Positions 39,136 to 47,176 of a DNA stretch of 64,000 bases are shown piece by piece. Source of the stretch: Comamonas sp. KCTC 72670 (GTDB lineage: Bacteria > Myxococcota > Myxococcia > Myxococcales > Myxococcaceae); contig BNCN01000009.1 of NCBI GenBank assembly GCA_014656495.1, positions 248,001 through 312,000 of the forward strand, in the 5' to 3' direction. The first letter of the stretch is position 1. The number at the start of each line of letters is the position of its first letter. Position numbers and translations under genes: made by a program. The notes under the pieces were generated by a model, which searched no databases, had not been told where the DNA came from, and saw nothing but the letters and a program-made list of their open reading frames with translations.

Positions 39136-40101
39136 ATGGTGGCCCCCCTGCACGGAGGACTGGCGGAGGCGGCGCGCGAGCACGAGCGCTTCCTGTGGGG
39201 GCTCTGCTATCGCATGACGGGCGTCGCGGCGGACGCGGACGACCTGGTGCAGGACACCTATGCGCGCGCCCTGGCCTCGCCGCCCGCGCGGCACGAGGAC
39301 CTGCGCCCCTGGCTGACGCGGGTGGCGGTGAACCTCGCCCGGGACCTCCTGCGCCGCCGCAAGCGCGAGGCCTACGTGGGGCCGTGGCTGCCCTCGCCGC
39401 TGGACACGGGCGAGGACGAAGTGCCGCCTCCCGGCGTGGAGGCGCGGCTGCCGGGCGGCGGCTCCACGGAGGGCCGCTACGCGCTGCTGGAGAGCGTCTC
39501 CTTCGCCTTCCTGCTGGCGCTGGAGGTGCTGTCCCCCAAGCAGCGCGCGGTGTTGCTGCTGCGGGACGTGTTCGACTACTCGGTACGCGAAGTGGCCGAG
39601 GCGCTCCACATGAGCGAGCCCAACGTGAAGGTGGTGCACCACCGCGCGCGGGCGGCCCTGGCGGCGTACGACAGCGCCCGCTGCGTGCCGACGCGGGACC
39701 TCCAGGCGCGCACGCGCGCGGCGTTGGAGGGCTTCCTGGCCGCGGTGCTATCGGGCGACGTGGCCGCCGCGGAGGCCGTGCTCGCCAGCGACGTGACGGC
39801 GCTGACGGACGGCGGTGGCCAGGTGCGCGCCGCGCAGGTCCCCGTGCTGGGGCTGGCCCGCGTGCTCCTGATGTACCGGAGGTTGATGGAGCTGCGAGGC
39901 CCTCCCGTGGCCGTGGAGTCACGGATGCTCAACGGCCTGCCGGCCATCGTCATCGTCTACCCGCCGCCCAAGCGCGACCTCCTGCTGAGCACCCGCGTGG
40001 TGATGCGCGTGGAGCTGGGCTCGGACGGGCGCATCGCGCAGGTCCACTCCATCCTCACGGACCGCAAGCTCACGGGGCTGCGCATGCCCACTCCCGCCTG
40101 A
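39136..40101 (+). CDS. ECF41-type sigma factor with SnoaL-like C-terminal extension
   Basis: A 321-residue extracytoplasmic-function sigma factor. Sigma-2 (FLWGLCYRMTGVAADADDLV) and sigma-4 (LSPKQRAVLLLRDVFDYSV) domains are present. Between them is a WLPSPL element matching the ECF41 WLPEP linker. After sigma-4 comes a SnoaL-like domain of about 130 residues with the ECF41 motif DGGG (VTALTDGGGQVRAA). In this group the extension replaces an anti-sigma factor and modulates activity. No anti-sigma gene is adjacent, as expected. It is translationally close to the oxidoreductase gene (3 bases apart). Confidence 0.92.
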   Translation: MVAPLHGGLAEAAREHERFLWGLCYRMTGVAADADDLVQDTYARALASPPARHEDLRPWLTRVAVNLARDLLRRRKREAYVGPWLPSPLDTGEDEVPPPGVEARLPGGGSTEGRYALLESVSFAFLLALEVLSPKQRAVLLLRDVFDYSVREVAEALHMSEPNVKVVHHRARAALAAYDSARCVPTRDLQARTRAALEGFLAAVLSGDVAAAEAVLASDVTALTDGGGQVRAAQVPVLGLARVLLMYRRLMELRGPPVAVESRMLNGLPAIVIVYPPPKRDLLLSTRVVMRVELGSDGRIAQVHSILTDRKLTGLRMPTPA

Positions 40102-40177
40102 GCGTCAGGCGCGCTGACACCGGGTGATGTGGCGCCGCGACCTCGCGGGGCTGCGCCTGCCCGAAACCGCCTGCGCG

Positions 40178-40756
40178 TCAGGCGCGCGGCCGTCGGGCGA
40201 TGATGAGCTCGCCGATGCCCTGGAATCGCTGCACGCGCTGCTCGACCTCGAAGCCCGCGTGCTCCACCAGGGAGAAGGTCTCCCGGTCCAGCCGGCACCC
40301 GCCCGTCATCCGCATCCACGCGGGCGTGAGCAGGTACTGCACGGTGGCCAGCGCGGGCCCCGGCGCTCGCACGTGCTCCAGCATGCGCAGCGCGCCACCG
40401 GGCCGCAGCACGCGAAAGACTTCCGCCAGCGCGCGCGCCGGGGCCTCCACGCTGCAGAACACCAGGCTGGACACCACCGCGTCGAAGGAGGCGTCGGGGA
40501 AGGGCAGGGACTCGACGCTCGCGGACAGCAGCCGTGCGTCCGGGCGCCGCTGGCGGGCCCGCGCGAGCGCCTCGTCGTCCACGTCGATGGCGGTGACGGA
40601 GGTGACGGTGTCCGGGTAGCCAGGCAACGCAAGGCCCGTCCCCGTGCCCACCTCCAGCACCTCACCGGACAGCCCTCGCACCAGGTTGCGCCGGGCGGCG
40701 TTGAGGCCCAGCCAGCCCAGGGGCGTCATGACCGCGTCATAGGCGAACGCCTTCAT
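40178..40756 (-). CDS. Class I SAM-dependent methyltransferase
   Basis: A 192-residue methyltransferase of the UbiE/methyltransferase-11 type. Motif I is LEVGTGTGLALPGY, the SAM-binding acid is in VTAIDVDDEAL, and later motifs are ASVESLPFPDASFDAVVSSL and LRPGGALRMLEHVRA. GGAGG lies 7 bases before the ATG at 40756, so the Arg-rich upstream frame is rejected. The substrate is unknown. A 13-bp direct repeat (GCGTCAGGCGCGC, 40102 and 40175) flanks its 3' end. Confidence 0.9.
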   Translation of the reverse strand: MKAFAYDAVMTPLGWLGLNAARRNLVRGLSGEVLEVGTGTGLALPGYPDTVTSVTAIDVDDEALARARQRRPDARLLSASVESLPFPDASFDAVVSSLVFCSVEAPARALAEVFRVLRPGGALRMLEHVRAPGPALATVQYLLTPAWMRMTGGCRLDRETFSLVEHAGFEVEQRVQRFQGIGELIIARRPRA

Positions 40757-40780
40757 GCAGCAGCCTCCAGGGTTGTTCAG

Positions 40781-40930
40781 CGAACGAGACCGCCCGGAGT
40801 CTCGCTCACACGCGCCGGAGCGCCGAGCCGAAGATGCGGCCGCCCGGGCGCCCTGTTCGTTCCAGGAAACGAAACGGCCCGGAGCCCCGCGCACACGCGC
40901 CGGCGCTCCGAGCCGATGATTCGCCCACCC
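40781..40930. repeat. Imperfect direct repeat, 85-bp period, two copies
   Basis: Copy 1 (about 40781-40848) and copy 2 (about 40866-40930) share CCCGGAG, ACACGCGCCGG and GAGCCGA blocks at a constant offset of 85 bases, with about three quarters of positions alike. It lies between lgt and the methyltransferase gene. Copy 2 can also fold (GGAGC/GCTCC), so it may be a terminator or leader element of lgt or the methyltransferase transcript. Confidence 0.7.
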
Positions 40931-40955
40931 GAATCTGCGTGGGACGGGGCCGCCC

Positions 40956-41762
40956 CTAACGCGCGCCTACCGTCCCAGGGCTCTTCGGCGCCGAGGGCGG
41001 GGAGGACGCCGTGTCCGCCTCGCGCCGGCGCAGCAGGCCCCACAGGCCGTAGAGCGCCAGCCCGATGCAGCCGTACTGCGCGGGCGTCAGGCCGAAGTAA
41101 CGGGCGTCCACGTAGGCCATGTCCGTGGCGCGCAGGAAGTCGAAGCCGAAGCGGCAGATGGCATAGAGCACCGCCAGCAGCGGCAGGAGCCGCCCCTTCA
41201 GCTTCCCCGCGTTGCGCAGCGCGTACAGGATGCCGGTGATGGCGAAGAGCGCCATGGCGTCATACATGCCCAGGTCGTGCCGGGGGCCGCCCGGGAAGGC
41301 CACGGCGAGGAAGAAGTCGGTGGGCACGCCCGGGTGGTCATGCACCGCGAAGCAGCCCAGCCGCGCCACCGCCCAGCCCGGCGCCACGCCCAAGGCGAAG
41401 GCGTCCGCGTAGTCGGAGAACCGCAGCTTCTTCACCTTGAAGAACACGACGGCCGCGAGGATGCCGCCCAGCAGACCGCCGAAGGAGGACAGGCCATCCC
41501 AGACCTTCAGAATCTGGAACGGGCTCTTGGACAGCTCCTCCGGGTGGTAGAAGAACAGGTGCACCCAGTGGCCCACGACGACACCGACGCCCACGCCCCA
41601 GGGCGCGAAGTCAGCGAGCGGTTCCGGGTTCAGCCCCTCTTTCTCGGCCTGGCGGCCAAGCAGGCGAGCGGCCAGCAGGATGCCCGCCGCGACGAAGATG
41701 CCGAAGGGCTCGATTTTGAGAGGCCCCAGCTCCAGGGAGGGGGCGTGCCAGTAGGGAATCAC
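40956..41762 (-). CDS. lgt: Prolipoprotein diacylglyceryl transferase
   Basis: The enzyme transfers diacylglycerol from phosphatidylglycerol to the lipobox Cys of prolipoproteins in the inner membrane, the first step for the many lipoproteins seen here. The 268-residue protein starts at a GTG (VIPYWHAPSLELGP), with GGAG 9 bases upstream. It has about seven membrane helices, the family segment DGLSSFGGLLGG and the signature region VARLGCFAVHDHPG, a myxobacterial-type variant of the usual R-x-G-N-F. The C-terminus is a short Ser/Pro tail. Longer in-frame starts exist upstream. Confidence 0.92.
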   Translation of the reverse strand: MIPYWHAPSLELGPLKIEPFGIFVAAGILLAARLLGRQAEKEGLNPEPLADFAPWGVGVGVVVGHWVHLFFYHPEELSKSPFQILKVWDGLSSFGGLLGGILAAVVFFKVKKLRFSDYADAFALGVAPGWAVARLGCFAVHDHPGVPTDFFLAVAFPGGPRHDLGMYDAMALFAITGILYALRNAGKLKGRLLPLLAVLYAICRFGFDFLRATDMAYVDARYFGLTPAQYGCIGLALYGLWGLLRRREADTASSPPSAPKSPGTVGAR

Positions 41763-42422
41763 GTCAGGCGGCTCCAGGGGAAGCGAACACCCCACCCTTA
41801 ATCCGGGCGGAGGGATGTGGGCGAACAATTGTCGGAACGGAGTCTTTCCCGGCCTCATCCTGCCCGAGGTCGGATGGAGGACACCGCTCCTGTGCGCCTC
41901 CGGGCACCCCGCTCGTACCGGGGAGGGAATCACTCCCACTTCCAGACGTTCGAGCAAGGCCAGTTAGAACCGAATTACCCCATTCGTGCGTGTACTGCGG
42001 GAAATCCGTGGTTTTTTGTCAGGCCCTTCCTGTCCAATCGAACGGGAAGCCCAGGGCCTATCCAGAGGAAGGGGGACAGGCATGACGCCGCGCAGAGGAC
42101 GTCACCCGAGGCCGGGCGCGCATTGGCGCGTGAAGGCGGCGTGCGCGCGTTCGTGGCCGCGTCACCCGCAGCCTCGGGAGGACGCCAGGGATTCAACACC
42201 TCAACCCTCCGGCCCGGAGGTCCCGGTGGGTGTCCGTCACACGCACGCGGTGCGCCCGTCGCGCCGTCGAGCCAACCCTGTCGAGGGCGCGCGGCCACGG
42301 GCGCGCCCCCATCGCCCCCGTCGCACGCGCGAGGCACCGCACGCGATGGGCGCTGACCTGGTGCTGGACGCCCTCGCTGAATGCGTCTGGTGTTGCACGG
42401 TGGTGCAAGGAGCACACACGTC
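41763..42422. other. 660-base region without a convincing gene
   Basis: It separates lgt (minus) from the subtilase (plus). Several overlapping Arg/Pro-rich frames occur. One starts at 42071 or nearby after a GGAAGGGGG stretch, but its composition is that of GC-rich shadow. The part near 41950-42030 is less GC-rich (with a T6 run) and may hold the promoter for the subtilase. The subtilase has AAGGAG 10 bases before its ATG. Confidence 0.4.
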
Positions 42423-43853
42423 ATGAAGTCCTACCTGTTGGTTCCCAAGGAGTCCATCGAGACGCAGGCTCGGGTGGGGCCTCGCGGCACGGAGCAGGGC
42501 GAGCGCGTGCTGTCGCGCACGACGGCGCTGCGCTTCGCGGTGGCGACCAAGGCCCCGGACACGCTCTCCGCGCTCGGGCTGCGGTCCGCCACGCTGCCCG
42601 GCCCGCGTCCGCCCGTCAGTGGACAGGAAGAGCGTCGCCGCAAGGGCAAGGGCGCGAAGTCCGCGCGCGGCATGGGCACGCGCGGCGCGGACTCCAGCAC
42701 GCCGCCCATGCCGGGCGCGACGGTGGCCGAGCAGACGGGCGCGGAGCCGGGCAGCTACCGGTACATGCCGCTCATCGGCGCCACCATGGCCCACTTCTAT
42801 GAAGAGCACACGGAGAAGGAGGCGCGCGGCGAGCTGGGGCGCGACTTCGAGTTCATCCCCGACGTCGTCCCGCTGTCCTTCCCCGGCCCGGTGTCGGCGG
42901 GACAGCCCGGGCCGCGCAACCTGGGCATGTCCTCGCTGGCGGAGCGCGAGTGGCCCGACGAGTCCGGTGTTCCCCTGGCCCACGCCCAGGGCATCCGCGG
43001 CGCGGGCGTCATGCTCGGCATCCTCGACACCGGCGTGGACGCGGACCACCCCGAGCATGCCGCGCGCGTCATCCAGTTCCGCTACGTGTCGCTCTTCCCC
43101 AACTCGCCGCACAACCCGGCGCGGGACATCCGCGGCTTCGACCCGGATGGCCACGGCACGCACGTGTGCGGCATCGCGGCGGGCGTGCACCACGGCGTCG
43201 CCCCGGAGGTGGACCTCTACGTCGCGTCCGTCATCGAGTCGGAGACCATCCGCACCAGCCTGGGCCGCGTGGCCGCGGGCATGGAGTGGCTGCTGCACCA
43301 GTTCAGCCGCCCGGAGAACTCCACCCGGCCGGCGGTGGTGAACCTGTCGCTCGGCTTCCCGCTGATGCCGCCGCCCGGCATCTCGGAGGCGGACTACAAC
43401 CTCAACCTGCGCGCGCTGCAGACGATGATTCGTCGCCTGCTCGACAGCAACGTCCTCCCGGTTGTGGCGGCAGGCAACAGTGGCCCCGACACGGTTGGTT
43501 ATCCAGCCGCCTTTCCAGAATCACTGGCTGTCGGCGCGGTCGACTTCGCACGTAATGTGGCCACATTCTCCGCGAGTGGCACCGTGGGTCGGCGCGTCGT
43601 GCCGGACATCATGGGGTATGGCGTGAATGTCTATTCCAGCACGGAGCGCCGTTGTAACAACCAGGCGTTCTACGAGCGAATGAGTGGCACGAGCATGGCC
43701 GCGCCTTATGTAGCGGGTATTGCAGCGCTGTATCGTTGCCGTGCCCCTGACTTGACGGCGCTCGAGGTGAGGGATTTGATCCTGGAGAATGCGGTGAAGC
43801 TCCCTCGGTCGGGCACGCACAAGACAGGCAAGGGCCTGGCCGTATTCAGGTGA
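42423..43853 (+). CDS. S8-family subtilisin-like serine protease
   Basis: A 476-residue subtilase. The catalytic triad is complete: Asp202 in GILDTGVDADH, His244 in DGHGTHVCGIA, Ser424 in SGTSMAAPYVAG, with the oxyanion Asn in VVAAGNSGPD. The first 140 or so residues are not catalytic. They comprise a short conserved start (MKSYLLVPKESIE), a basic Ser/Pro-rich linker and a propeptide-like YRYMPLIGATMAHFYEEH. No clear Sec signal is seen, so export or site of action is uncertain. From about 43440 to the end the third codon positions are clearly less GC-rich than before. The next gene may encode a partner or inhibitor. Confidence 0.92.
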   Translation: MKSYLLVPKESIETQARVGPRGTEQGERVLSRTTALRFAVATKAPDTLSALGLRSATLPGPRPPVSGQEERRRKGKGAKSARGMGTRGADSSTPPMPGATVAEQTGAEPGSYRYMPLIGATMAHFYEEHTEKEARGELGRDFEFIPDVVPLSFPGPVSAGQPGPRNLGMSSLAEREWPDESGVPLAHAQGIRGAGVMLGILDTGVDADHPEHAARVIQFRYVSLFPNSPHNPARDIRGFDPDGHGTHVCGIAAGVHHGVAPEVDLYVASVIESETIRTSLGRVAAGMEWLLHQFSRPENSTRPAVVNLSLGFPLMPPPGISEADYNLNLRALQTMIRRLLDSNVLPVVAAGNSGPDTVGYPAAFPESLAVGAVDFARNVATFSASGTVGRRVVPDIMGYGVNVYSSTERRCNNQAFYERMSGTSMAAPYVAGIAALYRCRAPDLTALEVRDLILENAVKLPRSGTHKTGKGLAVFR

Positions 43854-43916
43854 CGGTGGTGGTTGAAGCCGGGGTCGGCGCCATTGCGCGCGCCGGACCC
43901 GGGGGAGGAAGAGGCC

Positions 43917-44333
43917 ATGAGCAGGAAGACTGGCGATTGGGGAGACGTCCGGGCCGGCGGCGTCTCCGGTGTGTCCGCGCGGGTACGCCCCTTGCCGGGC
44001 GGCGCGGGGTCGGACACCCAGCCTGACTGGATTGACGTCACGGTGATGCCCCGCGAGGAACCCGCGGTGGTGTCGCGTGGACGCACGCCTCCACGGCCGC
44101 CCATCCGTTCCCGCGCGGAAGTCCATCAGGCCGGGCTCGCGGAGAGCGCGCGCTTCCACCAGAGCCTCATGCGCTGGTTGGAGGCACACCATCTGCTCGG
44201 CGCGGTGCGCTCGGTGAGCGAGCCGGGCTCCATGCCCATGCTCCACCTGCGCTGCGCGCCGCGCGTGCTGGACCAGCTGCGACGTGCCCCGGAGTTCGAG
44301 GCGGGCACGATGATGCCCCTCGACCTCATCTGA
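43917..44333 (+). CDS. Hypothetical protein, possible inhibitor or chaperone of the subtilase
   Basis: A 138-residue protein 63 bases after the subtilase gene; GGAGGAAGAGG precedes the ATG. The first 70 residues are flexible (Gly/Arg/Pro-rich). The last 65 read HQSLMRWLEAHHLLGAV, then an MLHLRCAPRVLDQLRR stretch and EFEAGTMMPLD. That is a helix-strand-helix-strand order like the I9 propeptide/inhibitor domain of subtilases, where a short helix (x-x-LDQLRRAPEF) precedes a strand ending the domain. The assignment rests on pattern and neighbourhood only. Confidence 0.6.
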   Translation: MSRKTGDWGDVRAGGVSGVSARVRPLPGGAGSDTQPDWIDVTVMPREEPAVVSRGRTPPRPPIRSRAEVHQAGLAESARFHQSLMRWLEAHHLLGAVRSVSEPGSMPMLHLRCAPRVLDQLRRAPEFEAGTMMPLDLI

Positions 44334-45333
44334 CGGTGGGTGCCCCTCGCCGCGCACCCCTGGTCTGGGACTCCCTCCCTGTCTGAAGAGGGCTGCCCGG
44401 GTGGCGTTCCCGCCACCTGGAGGCGGCGCTAATTCGCGCCTTTCCTGGAAGATGCGTTCGAGCCTCGGATTTCGCTAGGGAAACTGACGGCCTCTCCGCT
44501 TCTTCCTGAATAGCTTTGAATCTCGGGATTACCCCGTCAAACCGCCAGTCACCCCTGAGTCGAAGCAAGACGTCGGGTGAGAGACGGCGGGGGGCGTCTG
44601 GCGTACGGGCTTGTGCGTGTCGCCGCGTGCCTCGCGGTGCGTGTCAGTGATTCGCGCAGTGTCTCGCTGTCACCCGCGCCACGCGGTGTGATGCCCATTG
44701 CACACGCGCACAGTCCGTTCGTCCCGCTCTCGTCCCGGCGACGCCAGGAAAACCAGGGGCCTGCGTCTGTCCGTTGAAAGGCATGAAGGTTGCCTTTCAC
44801 GGCGCAACTGGACCGTTTGGATGTGGACGTGTGCCCCCGGAGTCCATCCATGGAATTGGTGACGAAGCCCCCTTTCGCAGCCGAGTCGCGCGGTGCGTGC
44901 AGCCCTTCGTACGGGGAGGTGGTGCGATGAACGCCTGGAAGCCGGGAAGCTCGTGCCGGTGCTGCCGCCGCAAGCGCGCCCCCCGCGTGATGCGGTCCGG
45001 TGGGGCCGCAAGTGTGGTTCGGCCGGGCCCCCACGCGAACGCCGATGCGCGCTGCACCGCGGGCCGGCGCTGTGGGTGCGCCACGCCCCGGCCCCGCAGC
45101 GTCCGCCGCCGCGTGGAGCCCATCCGCCGCCAGGCGCGGCAGTGGTGGTGACTGGTGTCGCCAGTCATCAGCCGGTGAGTGGTGTCACCGGCCCCCGGGC
45201 CCATGAGGGCGTCATGGGCCTTCGTAACTCATTGAAATCTCTTGGGTTTGGCATCGACTTGTGACGCGGCGCGGTAGGCATGAGAGGTGCTTTAGGGGCA
45301 GGCATCGCAGTCCTCCTGCTCCCGAGGCTCCCC
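44334..45333. other. 1-kb intergenic region with no secure gene
   Basis: Between the inhibitor-like gene and the M91 peptidase. The stretch 44420-44540 is less GC-rich than its surroundings. Several Arg-rich frames overlap; only the one at 44927-45151 has a good ribosome-binding site and is listed separately. The promoter for the M91 gene is expected in the last 150 bases, but no consensus is visible. Confidence 0.4.
44927..45151 (+). CDS. Possible Cys/Arg-rich micro-protein
   Basis: A 74-codon frame with GGAGG 7 bases before its ATG. It begins MNAWKPGSSCRCCRRKRAPR and has two more Cys groups (ARCTAGRRCGCA) before an Arg-rich end. Six cysteines in two clusters could bind zinc, but Arg/Cys-rich frames are common artefacts in GC-rich DNA. 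Treat as unproven. Confidence 0.22.
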   Translation: MNAWKPGSSCRCCRRKRAPRVMRSGGAASVVRPGPHANADARCTAGRRCGCATPRPRSVRRRVEPIRRQARQWW

Positions 45334-46365
45334 ATGAAGATCCGCTCGAAGCCCTCCTTCTCCAGCCCCTCCGCGTCGTCCTCCTCTGGGCCCTCGCGCC
45401 CCCGCTCCAACAGCGCGCCCCCGCGGGTGGACGCGACCCGGACGCCGCGGACGAACTCGCCGCAGACGACGTCCGCCGCTCCGCAGCCCGCGGCTCCGCA
45501 GCCCGCCGTTCCGCGCCCGACGCCCGACCAGCTGCAGACGGGCCGGGACAACCTGCGCCGCACGGACTACGGGGTGGTGCACCCGGACCTCCAGGGCATC
45601 CGCACGCGCCGCGACAACGGCCAGTCCGGCGCGGACTTCGCGGACTTCACGCGGGACACGCGCGTCTCCACGGACAGGCTGATGAGCCAGCCCCACGGCC
45701 GGCGGATGATGACGGAGCTCGACGGCCGCAACCCGATGGTGAACCCGGGCGTGACGGGGACGCAGCGCCAGCCGATGACGGTGGCGGACATCTACTCGGG
45801 CCGCAACGCCGGGATGCCCAACTCGCACATGCCCCGGAACGACGGCACGTACGCGTCCTCCCGTCCGGCCTACCGCTATGAGGGTATGCCGGGCGCGGGC
45901 CGGCCCAGCGACATCAACTACAACGAGCAGGGGGGCGCGCAGCGCTTCAACAGCCTGGGCCACGAGTCGGTCCACGCGTGGCGCGCGTCCAACGGCCTCC
46001 AGGTCAGCCCGCTGGCGGCCAGCAAGCACGCCAACGCGCCCGTCTTCCACCAGGAACCGCAGTACACCACGCCCATGAAGGAGACGGTCGAGGAGCGCCT
46101 GCGCCTGCGTGAGGAGTTCGAGACGATTGGCCTTCGCCCCACGCCGCACACGCCCGCGGGCTGGGCGCCCAACGAGAACGCGATTCGTGCCGAGCACGGG
46201 CTGCCGTCGCGGCACGACTACTCGGGCATCCGCCCGGGCAACAACGGCATCGACCAGAGCTTCAAAGTCTTCGACCAGGGCACCGACGACCGCACCTTCT
46301 TCCAGAAGCGGGTGCTCGGCGAGCCGTCGCCCATGGGCCGCATCGTGAACGACCTGGAGGGCTGA
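45334..46365 (+). CDS. M91 (NleD-like) metallopeptidase effector candidate
   Basis: A 343-residue protein. The first 85 residues are Ser/Pro/Ala-rich and disordered with no signal peptide. The C-terminal half has LGHESVHAWRASNG, a zinc HExxH site (His210, Glu211, His214), then EERLRLREEFETIGL and NENAIRAEHGLPSRHDY. This succession matches peptidase family M91, whose known member NleD is a type III effector that cleaves host MAP kinases. The ATG at 45334 has GAGG 6 bases upstream. In a predatory bacterium such a protein could be a toxin delivered into prey. No immunity or secretion gene is adjacent. Confidence 0.78.
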   Translation: MKIRSKPSFSSPSASSSSGPSRPRSNSAPPRVDATRTPRTNSPQTTSAAPQPAAPQPAVPRPTPDQLQTGRDNLRRTDYGVVHPDLQGIRTRRDNGQSGADFADFTRDTRVSTDRLMSQPHGRRMMTELDGRNPMVNPGVTGTQRQPMTVADIYSGRNAGMPNSHMPRNDGTYASSRPAYRYEGMPGAGRPSDINYNEQGGAQRFNSLGHESVHAWRASNGLQVSPLAASKHANAPVFHQEPQYTTPMKETVEERLRLREEFETIGLRPTPHTPAGWAPNENAIRAEHGLPSRHDYSGIRPGNNGIDQSFKVFDQGTDDRTFFQKRVLGEPSPMGRIVNDLEG

Positions 46366-46391
46366 GCCAGGGCACGGAGGACGCAGCGCGC

Positions 46392-46422
46392 GGGGCGGGC
46401 TTCCGGGGAAGGAGCCCGCCCC
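46392..46422 (+). terminator. Terminator hairpin of the M91 gene
   Basis: A perfect 10-bp stem, GGGGCGGGCT/AGCCCGCCCC with an 11-base loop, lies 26 bases past the stop codon. A weak GTCGTTTC follows rather than a T-run. Confidence 0.6.
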
Positions 46423-46437
46423 GGGTCGTTTCAGCCG

Positions 46438-46463
46438 GGCCCGCGCGAACGGGAGCGCGGGCC
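46438..46463 (-). terminator. Hairpin after the His-rich repeat gene
   Basis: GGCCCGCGC/GCGCGGGCC with an 8-base loop lies 32 bases past the stop codon at 46496 on the minus strand. Together with the hairpin at 46392 it separates two convergent genes. Confidence 0.5.
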
Positions 46464-46495
46464 TGGCGTCGATTCAGCCGTACGGGCCCGAAGCC

Positions 46496-47176
46496 TTACG
46501 GCGTGGTCGCCGGGACACACGTGCCGCTCTGCTCGACGTAACCCGCGTCGCAGTGGCAGTGGTCGCCGTGCGAGTGGCCGTGCTCGCCGCAGTCCAGCAC
46601 CGGCGTCTCGGGCACGCAGGTGTCGCCCTGCTCGACGTAGCCTTCGTCACAGTGGCAATGGTCACCGTGCGAATGGCCGTGGCCGCCGCACTCGGCGGGA
46701 ACGCAGGTGCCGTTCTCCTCGGCGTAACCCTCGTCGCAGTGGCAGTGGTCGCCGTGCGAATGGCCGTGCTCGCCGCAGTCCAGCTCCGGCGTCTGTGCGA
46801 CACACGTGCCGTTCTCCTCGGCGTAACCTTCGTCACAGTGGCAGTGGTCACCGTGCGCGTGGCCGTGCTCGCCACAGTCCAGCACTGGCGTCTCGGAGGG
46901 CACGCAGGTGTCGCCCTGTTCGGTGTAGCCCTCGTCGCAGTGGCAGTGGTCGCCGTGCAGGTGGCCGTGGCCGCCGCACTCCTCGACGGGCTCCTCGGCG
47001 ACGACGCAGGTGTCGCCCTGCGCGACGTAGCCGTCATCGCAGTGGCAGTGGTCGCCATGGAGGTGGCCGAAGCCGCCACACTCGATGGGGTCGTTATTGG
47101 AATCGGAATCGCCGCACGCGGTCAGGGCAAGCGCCGCCGCGGCCACGAAGGCCAGTGAGAAGGGTCGAAGGTGCAT
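46496..47176 (-). CDS. His/Cys-rich lipoprotein of six EGF-like repeats
   Basis: A 226-residue lipoprotein (LAFVAAAALALTACGDS, acceptor Cys20). Nearly all of the mature part is six tandem units of about 26 residues plus short linkers. A unit reads CGGHGHLHGDHCHCDEGY, five or so residues, then TCV. Each unit has four Cys and four to five His. The Cys spacing resembles a short EGF-like module, and the HGH-x-HGDHCHC core strongly suggests binding of a transition metal such as Zn, Cu or Ni. The repeats are very similar at DNA level, so copy number may vary between strains. The ATG at 47176 starts the signal peptide. Confidence 0.85.
   Translation of the reverse strand: MHLRPFSLAFVAAAALALTACGDSDSNNDPIECGGFGHLHGDHCHCDDGYVAQGDTCVVAEEPVEECGGHGHLHGDHCHCDEGYTEQGDTCVPSETPVLDCGEHGHAHGDHCHCDEGYAEENGTCVAQTPELDCGEHGHSHGDHCHCDEGYAEENGTCVPAECGGHGHSHGDHCHCDEGYVEQGDTCVPETPVLDCGEHGHSHGDHCHCDAGYVEQSGTCVPATTP

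Noticed and set aside
40102..40187. Direct repeat GCGTCAGGCGCGC at 40102 and 40175 as possible att sites
   Set aside because: Only 13 bp, GC-rich, and the 60 bases between hold no mobile gene; likely chance or a small duplication.
42071..42426. Arg-rich frame just upstream of the subtilase, with a purine-rich stretch before its ATG
   Set aside because: Composition is that of random GC-rich sequence, it overlaps the subtilase start, and no homologous family comes to mind.
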